Counted from the first letter of the stretch, positions 1 through 10,639 are shown. The stretch is DNA of 64,000 nt from Galeruca laticollis (GCA_963921935.1 OY998180.1:107164270-107228269), one strand, 5' to 3'. Numbers and translations are program-made. Notes: generated by a model from the sequence alone, not told the origin.

Positions 1-814
1 CTGTGCGAGGAAATGGATAGCGTCCACATTAACTTGCTCTATCACACAGAAGTCAGATGGCTCTCCCGTGGTTAATTACTCCAAAGATTGTTTGAGTTAA
101 GGTTTGAAGTACAGCTGTCCTTCCGGAATCATCCGTTCCATCTATCATCCAGATTACAAGATAGCGAGTGGCTGAAATCTTTGGCTTACCTGAGTGACAT
201 TTTTAACTAAGTCAACAAGCTAAATCTGAGTCTCCAAATAAGCTCAATAACAATTTTTAGAGTAGGAGAAAAAATGGAATCCATGACGAAAAAGATTGAT
301 TTTTGAAGTGTTGGAGACGTTGCACGACTTTTGGAAAGAGAACGAGCTACAACTCTCTAGTGCTGCCAAACTGGCAATTTCAGAGCACTTGAAGGAATTG
401 AAATCTTCATTCGCGAAATACTTTCCGAAGCTTAATGAAGAAATTAAGTGGATTCAAAACCCTTTTTCTGAAGAGAATTTCCAATCTGCTGGGTTGGAGA
501 TTGCAGAAAAAGAAAGTTTAATAGAGATCCATACTGATAGTACGTTGAAGTTACCTTTCAAGACTAAACCTCTCGTCATTTTTTGGTTGGACGTAAGCAA
601 TGAATATAAACGTCTGTCTGATCTTGCAATGAAGGTGTTCTTACCTTTTCCATCTACAGTATTAGTGGAAAGAGTCTATTCATCATACGCTTTCATTAAG
701 AATAAGTACAGAAACAAGTTGGATGCTTCACCAGATTTGAGATTGTACTTGGCTTCCTTCGAGCCCAACTTCAAAAAGCTGTGCGCAATGAAGCAAGGAC
801 AGGGATCACATTAA
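1..814 (+). pseudogene. hAT-superfamily transposase (ZBED/FAM200-like), C-terminal part
   Basis: Frame 1 from base 1 reads a hAT transposase segment (HTEVRWLSRG at about 46-72) of the type found in ZBED5/FAM200/SCAND3-like proteins. It is interrupted by in-frame stops at 73-75 and 208-210 and a frameshift near 296. The longest open piece (296-814, about 172 codons) ends with the hAT dimerisation region: VIFWLDVSNEY, then LSDLAMKVFLPFPST, then IKNKYRNKLD. The hAT transposase cuts and pastes DNA by a DDE-type mechanism, and the C-terminal segment mediates dimerisation. The N-terminus and BED finger lie outside the window. The breaks make this an inactive copy. Family assignment rests on motif recognition and is secure at superfamily level. 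Confidence 0.8.
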
Positions 815-1068
815 CTTTTTATATTGTTATGTCTTTTTGTCAATAGGATGGATCAAAAAAACTTTTAGATTTTAGGTAATTTTTATAAAAATTGTATCCT
901 TAACCCTTACATGTAACTACAAAATACATGCTGTTGCTTATATTGTTTTAATTTTATTTATTGTAACCCTAAATTTCACTTTTCACAATTGTCTCTGGGC
1001 CGACCCTACTAAAATATGATTCAGGGGTACAATTTATCTCAATAATTTGGTAAGGGGTACGCAGCTGG

Positions 1069-1089
1069 AAAAAGGGTGAGAACCGCTTG
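1069..1089. repeat. Probable 3' terminal inverted repeat of the hAT element
   Basis: The sequence around 1069-1089 reads, on the minus strand, CAAGCGGTTCTCACCCTTTT. This resembles the CAGnGGTTCTCAACC terminal repeat typical of many hAT elements. It lies about 255 bases downstream of the transposase stop, as expected for an element end. A related AATAATTTG-TAAG-GGTA tract recurs at about 1866-1893, so a second decayed hAT end may lie there. Confidence 0.6.
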
Positions 1090-2296
1090 TTTATACCATA
1101 AAATGTAAAGTTCATCTATTTTTTGTGACGAAACTATCCCAAGTGATGAAAAGAAATGTGAATCTATCGCTCTGTGCCTCCAAGATCACCTATGCATGTT
1201 AGTTTGACTGCGATGTTTCATAGAAAATTTGGCTTCAAAAAAGTTATAAATATATGTCATTTCTTAGACTTTTGTGCTTCATACAAATAGGCTATGTTAT
1301 ACGAAGCTTCATCCAATTTTGTAACTTCATCAGAAATAAAACAGATTCGTTCCAATGAAATTGATAGGAAAGATACGTTCCGTTATAGGGCACAATAAGT
1401 CAATCATCAACTCCAAATAAGCTATTGCAAATGTTACTTTGTAATTATAAAGAAGGATGTGCGCTCCACTAAAACTCATATTTCCACTTCGAGGCACTGG
1501 TTTTAAGTAGATAGAAGAAATGAAAGAAAATTACCGTGAATAATGAAGTGGCATCTCGAGAAAATATGTCTAATAAAAAATATTATAATGAATGGACTAT
1601 TCGTTGGCGTGAGTATTTTATTTCAGAAAAAAACGATTCAATAAATGTGGATCATTTTGTTGTAATCGAGATCAGTCCAAAAACTTGCGTGATATCACAT
1701 CTTATGTAAGGGGTGTACTTGCATCACCTGTTTCTACCTCGTGAAGAGCTTTTTGGACTGATATCAGTACTGCTTTAAATGAAACTTCTGTTCTAGATAT
1801 AAATACCTTTTGTACATATTTTAAATTATATTCTCATATAGATTACTTAAGAAAAGTAACATATATTTTTTCAATAATTTGTAAGAGGTATGCAGTATTT
1901 AAGGAAATTTTGATCTGAGGCCAAAAACAAAATAAATTGGAAAAAAACTTGAGAAAATTAAGAAAAAATCAAAGGGTGGACCACTTATTTTGGCTATAAC
2001 TCCATAAGGGAACACAATATATCTCAAATATTTTATATCCCGTTGGAAAGGACGGACCTAAATAGAGCTACAAAAAATATTGGGTTTGTTTTTTCTGTAT
2101 CTGAGGTCAAAAACTGTATAAATTGAAAAAAAACTTGAAGTACTCATATTTTCGAAATTTTAGATGGCTATTAGGACTCTTTAAGGATTTTTCAGGGGTG
2201 ATGGTACGGTGGGATTGTAATAACTTTTAAATATCTATCATCCTGCAAAGTTTCATCGAAATCGTTAAAGCCATTACAAAGATACCACAAATATAT
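1090..2296. other. Non-coding, AT-rich; no gene recognised
   Basis: No ORF with recognisable protein similarity was seen on either strand. Apart from the possible hAT end repeat near 1866-1893, the stretch is unremarkable AT-rich sequence up to the target site of the gypsy insertion (AT-repeat at 2291-2296). Confidence 0.5.
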
Positions 2297-2791
2297 TATA
2301 ATGTGTTTCTTATTTATTAAAAGTTTTTATTACGGGTGGGATAAATTTCAAACACTCGGTATGGCTACTTACTAATTTATTTAAATACTAACTCACTAAC
2401 ACTTAATTTATATATACTTAACTAACCACTTAATTATTAATTTATATTAACTGTATATTCACTCAAACTAATTTATATAAACACTTTATATTCACTTATT
2501 TACTGTTTAACTCACGATGTCAAATTATAAACTAAACTAACTCCTCCTGATCAGTCCCTCATATATTAAAGCCGTTTTTACTAGTAAATTCTGGGCCGCG
2601 GCTTACACAGTCACAAATAATTTTTCTGGCCTTTTCTAGATAACTCTGGTCACAAAAACAATGTTTTCATAAGACAGTCGTTAACTCGTAAACAGTTTTT
2701 TATAACTGCGTATCCGCCATAATTTTAACTTTTATACCTGGCTTAGACAGAGTCGGTTTTAGGGACTATACCAGTGTGCCGTTTCGTAACA
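2297..2791 (-). repeat. 3' LTR of the macro-domain gypsy element
   Basis: This 495-bp copy aligns base for base in length with 7897-8391. On the minus strand it starts TGTTACGAAAC. The opposite terminus reads TATA where the other copy has TGTA, so the terminal dinucleotide has mutated. Pol coding overlaps the first 26 bp of this LTR. Confidence 0.93.
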
Positions 2792-3419
2792 TTACCCCCT
2801 CCTTAAATGGAAGTTCCTCCTGGAACTTTTGTGTACCCGAGACTGGATATTTGAATCGGCAACTGGCCCCATTTCTACACTTTCCGATCTTATGGAAATA
2901 GCAGGGCACCGTCTTCATCGGATACTGATAACGGAGGTTGTAGCTGCAAATTAATATCTGGACACCGGTATCTCTAAAGATAACCTCTACCATATTCCTG
3001 ATAACTCGCCAATCCAACTGGTTACTCGCTATCTTAGGCATAGCCAGTTTCTTCACGCTGGATTGTAACACATGGTCTCGGAGGTTACGAAGTGCTTCCC
3101 ACACATCGCGGTAGGTAGATCGTTCTTTAAATTCATCTTTAGTTACCAAGTAGAAGACGTACCGCGAATTATGTTTCAGTTTCACTGTCTTGCCAGGGGC
3201 TGGAATCTGGTCTTCAAGTTTTTCTAATTGCCCGAACTTCTTTCGAAAGACGGTTGCCAACCCTCGTGCGTTCTTGATACGGGCGGGGATGTTGTATGCC
3301 AGTGAATAATCTTCCGGGAGAGGGAACAGATCTTGTTGTTGTTCCGAAGTGTCTCCATATCTAGCTTTCCCGGTACCTCCATACGTGCCCATAAATTCCT
3401 CGAAGGTAGGGTCATACAC
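2766..3419 (-). CDS. Macro-domain (OARD1/Poa1-like) plus CCCH-like finger, C-terminal part of Pol
   Basis: This 217-codon open segment is in the same frame as RT and integrase, so it is read as the polyprotein tail. Residues about 30-140 resemble the whole of a small macro domain of the OARD1/TARG1 class: DLFPLPEDYSLAYNI, then GLATVFRKKFG, RYVFYLVTKDEF, LRNLRDHVLQ, LAMPKI and MVEVIFRDTGVQILI. Macro domains bind or hydrolyse ADP-ribose adducts. The lysine of the LVTK strand is kept, but the glycine-rich GxGLD loop expected after MPKI is shortened and changed (ASNQLDW), so the catalytic aspartate appears absent and binding rather than hydrolysis is more likely. Residues 163-181 form C-x7-C-x5-C-x3-Y, a CCCH zinc finger with the last ligand changed to Tyr. 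Similarity was judged from memory of the family. Confidence 0.72.
   Translation of the reverse strand: MYDPTFEEFMGTYGGTGKARYGDTSEQQQDLFPLPEDYSLAYNIPARIKNARGLATVFRKKFGQLEKLEDQIPAPGKTVKLKHNSRYVFYLVTKDEFKERSTYRDVWEALRNLRDHVLQSSVKKLAMPKIASNQLDWRVIRNMVEVIFRDTGVQILICSYNLRYQYPMKTVPCYFHKIGKCRNGASCRFKYPVSGTQKFQEELPFKEGVMLRNGTLV
2795..2804 (-). promoter_or_regulatory. Polypurine tract
   Basis: On the minus strand AAGGAGGGGG lies three bases upstream of the 3' LTR start, the expected place and composition of the plus-strand primer. Confidence 0.8.
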
Positions 3420-6400
3420 ATCTCGAATAAGGTTTACTCCTTCCTCCAGGTCATGGTCTGCTTCGAATGGCGCTAGTCGGTTTTGGTGAACTACTTTTGG
3501 TTTTCCGTTGGGGATCTTGCTTATGCGATATATAACATCATTGATCCTTTTCTTGATTAAGTATGGACCTTTCCAGGATTTTTGTAATTTCGGAGAAAAT
3601 CCTTTTCTCCTCGCCGGGTTGTGTAGCCATACTTTGTCCTATTCTTTAAAACCACCTTCTGTGGCCTGCGTGTCGTACCGACTTTTCATTCGGTCGCTGG
3701 CAACTTGAAGATTTGTTCGAACTAATTCATGAATATCGTCCAGCCTTCTTCTCAATTGGATTGCGTAGTCTTCGCCTGCTAGATCTTCTCCAGGCCGGCA
3801 GCCAAATTCCAGGTCACAAGCAAGCCTCATTTCACGTCCAAACAGGATTTTCGCCGGTGTTTCACCCGTGGACTCATTGACGGCAGATCGATAAGCCAAT
3901 GCGAATAGGGAAAGATACTGGTCCCAATCTCTGTTCATTCTCTCGACCATTCCATCTGACTGTGGATGTGATGATGTTGTCCTGGTCTTCTTCATTCCCA
4001 GCTTCTCGCAAATCTCCTGGAAAAGATGACTTTCGAAATTTCTTCCCTGGTCGCTGTGGACTTTCAAGCGCACTCCATATCGGATGATAAATTCTTTCAC
4101 CAATACATCTGCTACAGTTGTGGCCTCTTGGTTGGGAATACCGTAAATTTCCACCCATTTTGTGAAATAATCCATTATAACCAGTATGTATTTGCTACCA
4201 TTTTCTGTCGTCGGAAATGGTCCAGCGATATCTAAAGCAATCCTTTCGAAAGGGCTTCCAACATTGTACTGTTTCATGGGTGCCTTTCTCTTGCGATGTG
4301 GTCCATTACTCGTAGCACAAGTCGTACATTTCTTACACCAGTCCTTCACATCGTCGGAGCTGTTCATCCAATAAAACCTTTCACGGACTCGCTGAAGGGT
4401 TTTCTTCACTCCCAGATGACCTCCCGATGGACTGTCGTGTAACTTCTTCAGAACCTCAGCTACTCTTGTTCTCGGGATAACTAGCTGTCTCCTCATCTCA
4501 GAACCATCATCGTTTTCAAGAACTCTTTTCAACAGCCCTTCTTCCAGGACAAGGGAGTCCCACTGAGCCCAATACGCCTTGAGTTTCGTTGAAAACTTTG
4601 ACACTTCTTGCCAGGTAGGTCGCCGATTTTCTTTCTTCCATTGCCGGATCATCTCCAGGTGAGGATCATTCTCCTGATCTTCTCTGATCCTGGTGGGTGA
4701 CCTTTCCTCGTTGATTATAGTAGTTCTTGAAACTGCAGCTTCCCTAGATTCCACCTTGTTGCAGTGGGAGCAGTCTGTTGGGCACGGCCGTCTGGACAGG
4801 GAGTCGGCATTTCGGTGACTCACACCAGCTCGATGTTCGATGTTGAAATCGTATTCTTGAAGTCGTTCAATCCATCTAGCGATCTGGCCCTCGGGATTCT
4901 TGAACTTCATCAACCACTTGAGTGCTGCATGATCAGTCCGGATTAAAAACTTCCTACCATAGAGATACTGGTAAAAGTGTTCCACGGACTTCACTACTGC
5001 CAAAAGTTCTCTTCTTGTGACGCAGTAGTTTTGTTCTGGTTTGGAGAGGAGTTTACTGAAATATCCCAGCACTCTTTCTTGCCCTCCTTGGATCTGTGAG
5101 AGCACTCCACCAATTCCTACGTTGCTTGCGTCAGTGTCAAGAATAAAGTCTCCCTCTGGTAATGGATATCCTGATATCGGCGCCGAGGTTGAATGCCTCT
5201 TCAAAGTTTCGAAAGCCGTTTGACAGTGTTCATCCCATTGGAAAGCTCTTGCTTCTTCTGTAAGTCGCGTTAGAGGCTTGGCAATATCTCCAAACTTCCT
5301 TATAAATCTTCTATAATACGTGCAAAGTCCAAGGAAACTACTAATTTGATGTTTGTCGGTTGGTTGCGGCCATTGCTGAATGGAAGCAATTTTCTCTGGA
5401 TCTACCACCACTCCTTCATTGCTCACTTTATGACCTAGATAGTTGACTCGGTTTTGGAACAGCTGACATTTCTTCGGGTTTAACATGAGCTGGGCAGCTT
5501 GGGATCGTTTGAATACGTCTTCCAAATTCTTCAGATGTTCGTAAAATGTCTTCCCCAGTACTACGATGTCGTCCAAATAGACCAGGCATGTCTTCCAAGA
5601 CCACCCTCTCAAGACATTTTCCATAAGTCTTTCAAATGTCGCAGGCGCATTACAGAGCCCGAATGGCATGACGTTAACATAATCCAGATCCGGTGGTAAA
5701 AGCAGTCTTCTCTTTATCTTCTGGGTCCATTTCCACTTGCTCATAACCAGACTTCAGGTTCAAGGTGGAAAACAGTTTGCTGCCGGCCAAAGTGTCTAGC
5801 GTATCGTCAATTCGAGGCAGAGGATAGCTGTCTTTCTTCGTCACGTTGTTAAGCTGGCGATAATCCACGCAGAATCTGGTAGTTCCATCCTCTTTCATGA
5901 CGAGCACTACTGGAGACACCCATGGACTAGTAGATGGTTCTATTACTTTTTCTTCTGCCATCTCTCAAATTATTCTTTCAGCTTCCTCTCTCTTCGCTCG
6001 TGGAAGTCTTCGAGCTAATTGTCTAATTGGCTTAGCATTACCAGTATCGATTTTGTGTTTGACGGCTGATGTTCTGCCAGTCTTTCCTCCTTTTGGTACG
6101 AATAAGTCTCGATACTGCAAGAGAAATTCTCTCATTCTCTTTTTTTCTGCTCGATCCAAAGATTGACCAGCTACTGATAACATTTGTTCGAATCTGGCAT
6201 TGGAATTGTCAGTGGTCGTTGTTTGACGAACTATAGACGTCACTGGTACGCAGGATCCAATCTTAGTTTCCTTCTTGATGGTAATTGGGTAATCGTTCAC
6301 GTTTATCACACGCACTGGGATCTCTTTCGCCGATGTAACCAATCCTTTTCCAATTAGTACTCCTTTGCCAACTTCTTCGTCGTGGTTCCTTGGCTCCATC

Positions 6401-6511
6401 ATAACCGGTATACCTTCCTTCATGATTCCCTGTAGCCGTGCTACGATCATGGTTTCGCTTCGTGCAGGTAGAACGGTATCTTCCTGTACAGCTGCCAACA
6501 CCGCGCTACCT

Positions 6512-7860
6512 TCATATGGATGCAGGAATACCTCCTCGGTTTGCAGGAGTCTTGGGGCGCTTACATGAACTACGTACATGCCCTAGCTCGCCACAATTCC
6601 AGCATCCGATCTTTCTCGGCTTCTTGTCCATCATATTTTTTATTAAACTGACGAACTGGTCAAATCTGTCTTCGTCACCTTCTTCTTGGATGGTCCTAAT
6701 TTTGTTATATCCTGAAGCCTTCGTTGCTGCTTCATATTCAAGAGCAGCTGTCAATGCGTCAACTAATGTTTTGGGATGGGCTAAACGAAGCGTCCTCTGC
6801 ATATCGAGGTCACGTAAGCCATCAATAAAGGCTTGGATGCCCAGTTATTCCATCATGTTCTCTGGTGCTGACGGATAAGCAAACCGAACTAGTCGGGCAA
6901 TGTCCACCTCATATTCTTGAAGGGATTCATCACGTTTCTGCCTTCGGTTCTTCAGCTGCGATTGGTACAAATGTTCTAGATGTTCGTGACCATATCGCAT
7001 GTCCAACCTCTTCTTAAGCTGCTCGAAATCATCCGTTTATTCAAGTGGTATCGTCTGAAGTACGTCTAAGGCATCTCCCCGAAGCGCCATGGTTAAGTTC
7101 ACTGCTTTCTCCTTTCTCCAATTATTCACTCTAGCGGCTGCTTCAAACTGTTTCACATAATTAGTCCACGGTGTCTTTCCGTCGAATGTTGGGGTCTTGA
7201 CTCGTGCAAAACTGCCAATGTCCTCTATCCTGGAGTTTATTTCTGGCTTGCAGGGTTTTATATGTTCAATCTTCTTCTCTTCTGCTGTCGTGTCTTATGT
7301 TCTTAAATCTGCCATATTTCTCTCCAATTCCTTGATTTTCTCGTCTATCGTTGTCATCTTGTTTTCAATGTCTGATTTTAGAGACGAAATTTTATTCTCG
7401 ACGTCAGCAGCAATGTAATTTTTTAACGATAAGATATCGGCAGAAATGTCATTCTTCATAGTGGAAATCTTCTCGTCCATATTAGTAGAAATATCATTCT
7501 TCATAGTGGAAATCTTCTCGTCCATATTAGTAGAAATATCATTCTTCATAGTAGAAATATTCTCGTCCATATTAGTAGAAATATCATTCTTCATAGTAGA
7601 AATAGTGTTTTTTATAGCCGAAATATCGTTTTTCACATTCGTTGAAATCTTCTCTTCCATGGCAGAAATTGACGAGATTAAGGTAGAAGCCTCGTCATTA
7701 AATAAAAATGTTTCTGGATCCAAGCCGTCACTTACCAGTGCCACTTTGAGTCTTTCTACTAACTCACTCTTCTTACCGGACGTTTCCAACTCACGATCCT
7801 CCAATTCTGCTCTTAATTCCGTGACTTTCAGATCACATAGTCTCTTGGCTATTTTTACGT
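6512..7860 (-). pseudogene. gag: Gag with SAP motif, repeated coiled coil, gag core and CCHC knuckle
   Basis: One minus-strand frame runs from about 7860 to 6512 and encodes the retrotransposon structural protein. Near the N-terminus LEDRELETSGKKSELVERL matches a SAP DNA/RNA-binding motif. Next is a long heptad-like region built from repeats of ISTMKNDISTNMDE. Then comes a gag capsid core (FDGKTPWTNYVKQFEAAARV, MALRGDALDVLQTI), and finally a single zinc knuckle CWNCGELGHVRSSC at about 6590-6550. Stops interrupt the same frame at 7295-7297, 7037-7039 and 6845-6847. No ATG opens the frame upstream of the SAP motif: an ATA stands at the plausible start, so the start codon is probably lost. Pol begins in another frame within about 40 bases of the knuckle. 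Confidence 0.88.
7449..7607 (-). repeat. 45-bp coding minisatellite in gag
   Basis: A unit of about 45 bp, seen on the plus strand as CATTCTTCATAGTGGAAAT followed by a variable part, is repeated about three and a half times. Each unit encodes 15 residues of the pattern ISTMKNDISTNMDEK. Copies differ at only a few bases, so array length probably varies between element copies. Confidence 0.85.
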
Positions 7861-7875
7861 AGCAATTTATTTATA

Positions 7876-7896
7876 TTATCCCACTTCTGACACCAA
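7876..7896 (-). promoter_or_regulatory. Primer-binding site
   Basis: Directly inside the 5' LTR the minus strand reads TTGGTGTCAGAAGTGGGAT. A TGG start immediately after the LTR CA is the normal position and form of a tRNA primer-binding site for minus-strand DNA synthesis. The tRNA species was not determined. Confidence 0.75.
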
Positions 7897-8391
7897 TGTA
7901 ATGTTTTTCTTATTTATTAAAAGTTTTTATTACGGGTGGGATAAATTTCCAACATTCGGTATGGCTACTTACTAATATATTTAAACACTAACTCACTAAC
8001 ACTTAATTTATATATACTTAACTAATCACTTAATTATTAATTTATATTAACTGTATATTCACTCCAACTAATTTATATAAACACTTCATATTCACTTATT
8101 TACTGTTTAACTCACGATATCAAATTATGAACTAAACTAACTTTTCCTGATCAGTCCCTTATATATTAAAGCCGTTTTTACTAGTAAATTCTGGGCTGCG
8201 GCTTACACAGTCACAAATAATTTTTCTGGCCTTTTCTAGATAACTGTGGTCACAAAAACAATGTTTACATAAGATAGTCGTTAACTCGTAAACAGTTTTT
8301 TATAACTGCGTATCCGCCATAATTTTAACTTTTATACCTAGCTTAGACAGAGTCGGTTTTAGGGACTATACCAGTGTGCTGTTTCGTAACA
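7897..8391 (-). repeat. 5' LTR of the macro-domain gypsy element
   Basis: Partner of the LTR at 2297-2791, with the same length and about 20 differences. On the minus strand it runs from TGTTACGAAAC to CATTACA, the canonical TG...CA pattern. It should carry the element promoter and polyadenylation signal; no specific TATA box was assigned. Confidence 0.93.
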
Positions 8392-9569
8392 ATATATACC
8401 GACAACCGACCTAAAACGAGGGTACCTGTATCTCAGCTTTTAGGACAGCTAGAAGGCTGAAAATTTGACTGTTGTATCACCTCAGCGCCCCGAGTCAACT
8501 GGCAGAACTCCATTCTGATTGGTGAAGACGTTCCTATTTTTTTGATCGATTTCCTTTTTTTAAATGAAAGGTATTTAGACACAGATATGTCATCAATCAT
8601 TGAAATTTACTCAACTAACTACTAACTCCTTGTGGGGGTGTACTCGCGTCAGTTGGCAGCTGCCGTCACCTGTGATAGGGGCGTTAAGCAACACTAAATT
8701 ATTTGGAGAAGGACCCAATATGGTTTGGGAAGTATTCCTCTGATAGCACGGATCTAGTAGTCAAATATTAAGGAACTATGACAGCTGACATGTACATACA
8801 AAACATCTTACATCGGCATGTAGTACCTTTTGCTTCATATATTAGCGAAAGGAAGGGAGACTTTTGAATAGCACTGTTTATGACGTTTTCTGCTACGTTG
8901 TGTCTCAAACAGAATTTATTCTGTGACCAGATTATAACCTGGGGTCTTTTTTGAATTAAGATTTGTTGTTCTTGTTTCTTTTCCTTCATATTTTTCGATA
9001 TACATTGTGAATAATTCAGATTATTTTTATTCCTGATAATGATTTTGGTTTATTATTGTCTGAATTAGCTAAGCTATTTTCAATTCTTCTTTATCTGAAA
9101 TAAAGAAAAAAAACAAATATTTTCTATCAAATAACGCTGACTGACACTAAACATGGATTATCACTTTCCTCTATAGTTTTGTTTGTCCATTTTTGTCTCT
9201 CTCATATTTTCCTTTTCCTAGCTGGTTTTAAATATATATCGCTGAACGAAAATATTTGCATTCACTAGCACATCCTTCACAAAGCCACCATATTCCTACC
9301 AGAAAATCGAGAGATATTACATACAAAAATGAGATTCAAATGTTCCATTCAGAAAAATCATCTCTTATTCGATATAGGATTTCATGAGGAGTACTTCCGG
9401 ATATTCATACACATATTCAACGGAAAAAAGTAGAATAATATTCTATTTAAACGTTCCTATAACTCGGTTTTCATAGAGAAAACTAATATTTTTTTAAGGT
9501 GACTTGTTGAAACATTACCGAGTTGATTTAAATGTGTTTGGAATTGATAAATGCATATATTATTATACG
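8392..9569. other. Non-coding; no gene recognised
   Basis: The sequence resumes the target DNA interrupted by the gypsy insertion, then becomes AT-rich. A 73-codon minus ORF at 8768-8989 has no recognisable features and is treated as chance. Confidence 0.5.
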
Positions 9570-10160
9570 AGTCGATTCGCAAGGTTTTATCTTAATGCAG
9601 ATGTTCGGATTGCACCCGTTATCAAACGCAGGGCTAAATAATTGTCAAAACTGTACGTGTTTTTTATAAGTGATTTGTTGGCTGTTGAATATACAATTGG
9701 TTCGTAGTGTGGTTATGATCGAATGAATGTTCGGTACAGTGTTAATATTGTCTGGCTATTTGTACCCAATTCTTTGTTTGTTAGCGTTTTTATCAAGTTT
9801 AGTCGTTGATTGCATGTTAAGAGGAGATTTCTGATGTAAGGTAAGTGCGTGGTCAAAAACATAGCGAGAAATTTTATGGATATTTCTTCACTGCGCAGTT
9901 TTAAGGTCGGTAGGCTTAGTTTATTACCCTGTATTGAGAAAATAATACAACGTCCCTTTTTTGTTGAGAAACTGAAGTATGTCTTTTGTGACTACAGTTC
10001 TAAATCTTTAATGAAATCCTGAGTTTATGAGAAGAGATTCTAAATACTTTTTCCTTCACAGAAAATAAATAAATCATCTACGAACAATCGAGCTTTTACA
10101 GGTAATTCTAAGTTTTCTAGGATGTCGTTGATTGCAACTATGAACAGCGTAGGACAACAG
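9570..10160 (-). pseudogene. Non-LTR retrotransposon (Jockey/R1-like) RT remnant
   Basis: Read on the minus strand from 10160, the frame gives PTLFIVAINDILENLEL followed by RLFVDDLFIFC, the palm motif of a LINE reverse transcriptase (usual form FADD). Thumb-region sequence follows (LPTLKLRSEEISIKFLAM), then tail pieces such as LNLIKTLTNKELGTNSQT, TILTLYRTFIRS and ALRLITGAIRTS. Frameshifts and stops are frequent. The gypsy LTR at 10161 cuts the RT just upstream of the PTLF motif, so the LINE was there first. Confidence 0.78.
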
Positions 10161-10328
10161 TGTTGTATAATAATTATAGAATGTTTTTACCCACAAAATA
10201 GGTTTTTATTAACAAAAGAAACAACACAAACAAAACTTAAGAAAAGTAGAATTGTCATACCTGTCAACAATATTGACAGAAACAAAACTGCCACTAGTAG
10301 GAAAGAGTATGAAGAACGGAAAATAACA
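10161..10328 (-). repeat. 3' LTR of second gypsy element
   Basis: About 168 bp. It shares TTTACCCACAAAATAGGTTT, AACAAAAGAAACAACACAAA and GTAGAATTGTCA tracts with 14659-14841, and the inner end reads AATAACA followed by a purine-rich minus-strand AATAGGAGG (possible PPT). Confidence 0.75.
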
Positions 10329-10639
10329 CCTCCTATTAAAAAACAAGACAATCACAGTTAATATCATACAAAATACATTGAACAAACACAAAACTACATA
10401 CAGTAATAAAAGTCATTTAGTTTTATAGTCTTTGAGATAAGAGGGAGGTTTTCTAACTCGCTGAGGTCATCGGTTCAAAGTTTCAACAGGTAGAGCCGAG
10501 CTTTCATTCTCCTGGTACTGAGGTTTTACAATAAGAGGAGTAGCTTTACACACAGAATTTTCTTCTAATGCAGGTAACTTGATTACCAGTAATGTGTATG
10601 GCGCTAGGTAGTTTAGTGCCCTGGGGGACAACCATCGAA

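Larger units (their letters stand above)
2766..6580 (-). pseudogene. pol: Pol: reverse transcriptase, RNase H, integrase and macro-like tail; protease absent
   Basis: The frame opens around 6580 directly at LLQTEEVFLHPYEGSA, sequence that normally lies between protease and RT in this group. No DTG/DSG protease motif is present between the gag zinc knuckle and this point. RT starts at about 5960 (VIEPSTSPWVSPVVLVMKED, STLNLKSGYEQV). It is shifted in frame near 5685-5744 and continues with MPFGLCNAPATF and the catalytic YLDDI. RNase H follows (LDTDASNVGIGG, IRTDHAAL, ADSLSR). Integrase has an H-H-C-C finger (GGHLGVKKTL to CKKCTTC) and D, D, E residues in LDIAGPF, HSDQGRNF and DGMVERMNRD. Breaks: TGA at 5965-5967, the frameshift near 5685, and TAG at 3639-3641. 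After that TAG the same frame stays open through the integrase C-terminus and a macro-like domain to the stop at 2766, inside the 3' LTR. Confidence 0.9.
2297..8391 (-). mobile_element. Ty3/gypsy LTR retrotransposon with macro-domain Pol tail (full-length, inactive)
   Basis: The 6095-bp element is on the minus strand and bounded by two LTRs of exactly 495 bp. The left flank 2291-2296 and right flank 8392-8397 both read ATATAT, consistent with a short target-site duplication in AT-rich DNA. Order on the minus strand is 5' LTR, PBS, gag (SAP, coiled coil, gag core, zinc knuckle), then pol (no protease; RT, RNase H, integrase, macro-like domain, CCCH-like finger), PPT and 3' LTR. By hand count the LTRs differ at about 20 positions (about 4%), so the insertion is not recent. 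Gag and pol carry several stops and a frameshift. Confidence 0.93.

Noticed and set aside
3899..5223. Several plus-strand ORFs of 60-70 codons over the gypsy pol region
   Set aside because: They are antisense shadows of the RT/integrase frame, with no motifs of their own.
7446..7862. Plus-strand 138-codon ORF with repeated VEIFSSILVEISFFI
   Set aside because: It is the antisense of the gag coiled-coil minisatellite; the repeat alone explains its openness.
8768..8989. Minus-strand 73-codon ORF
   Set aside because: No motif, no context, length within chance in AT-rich DNA.
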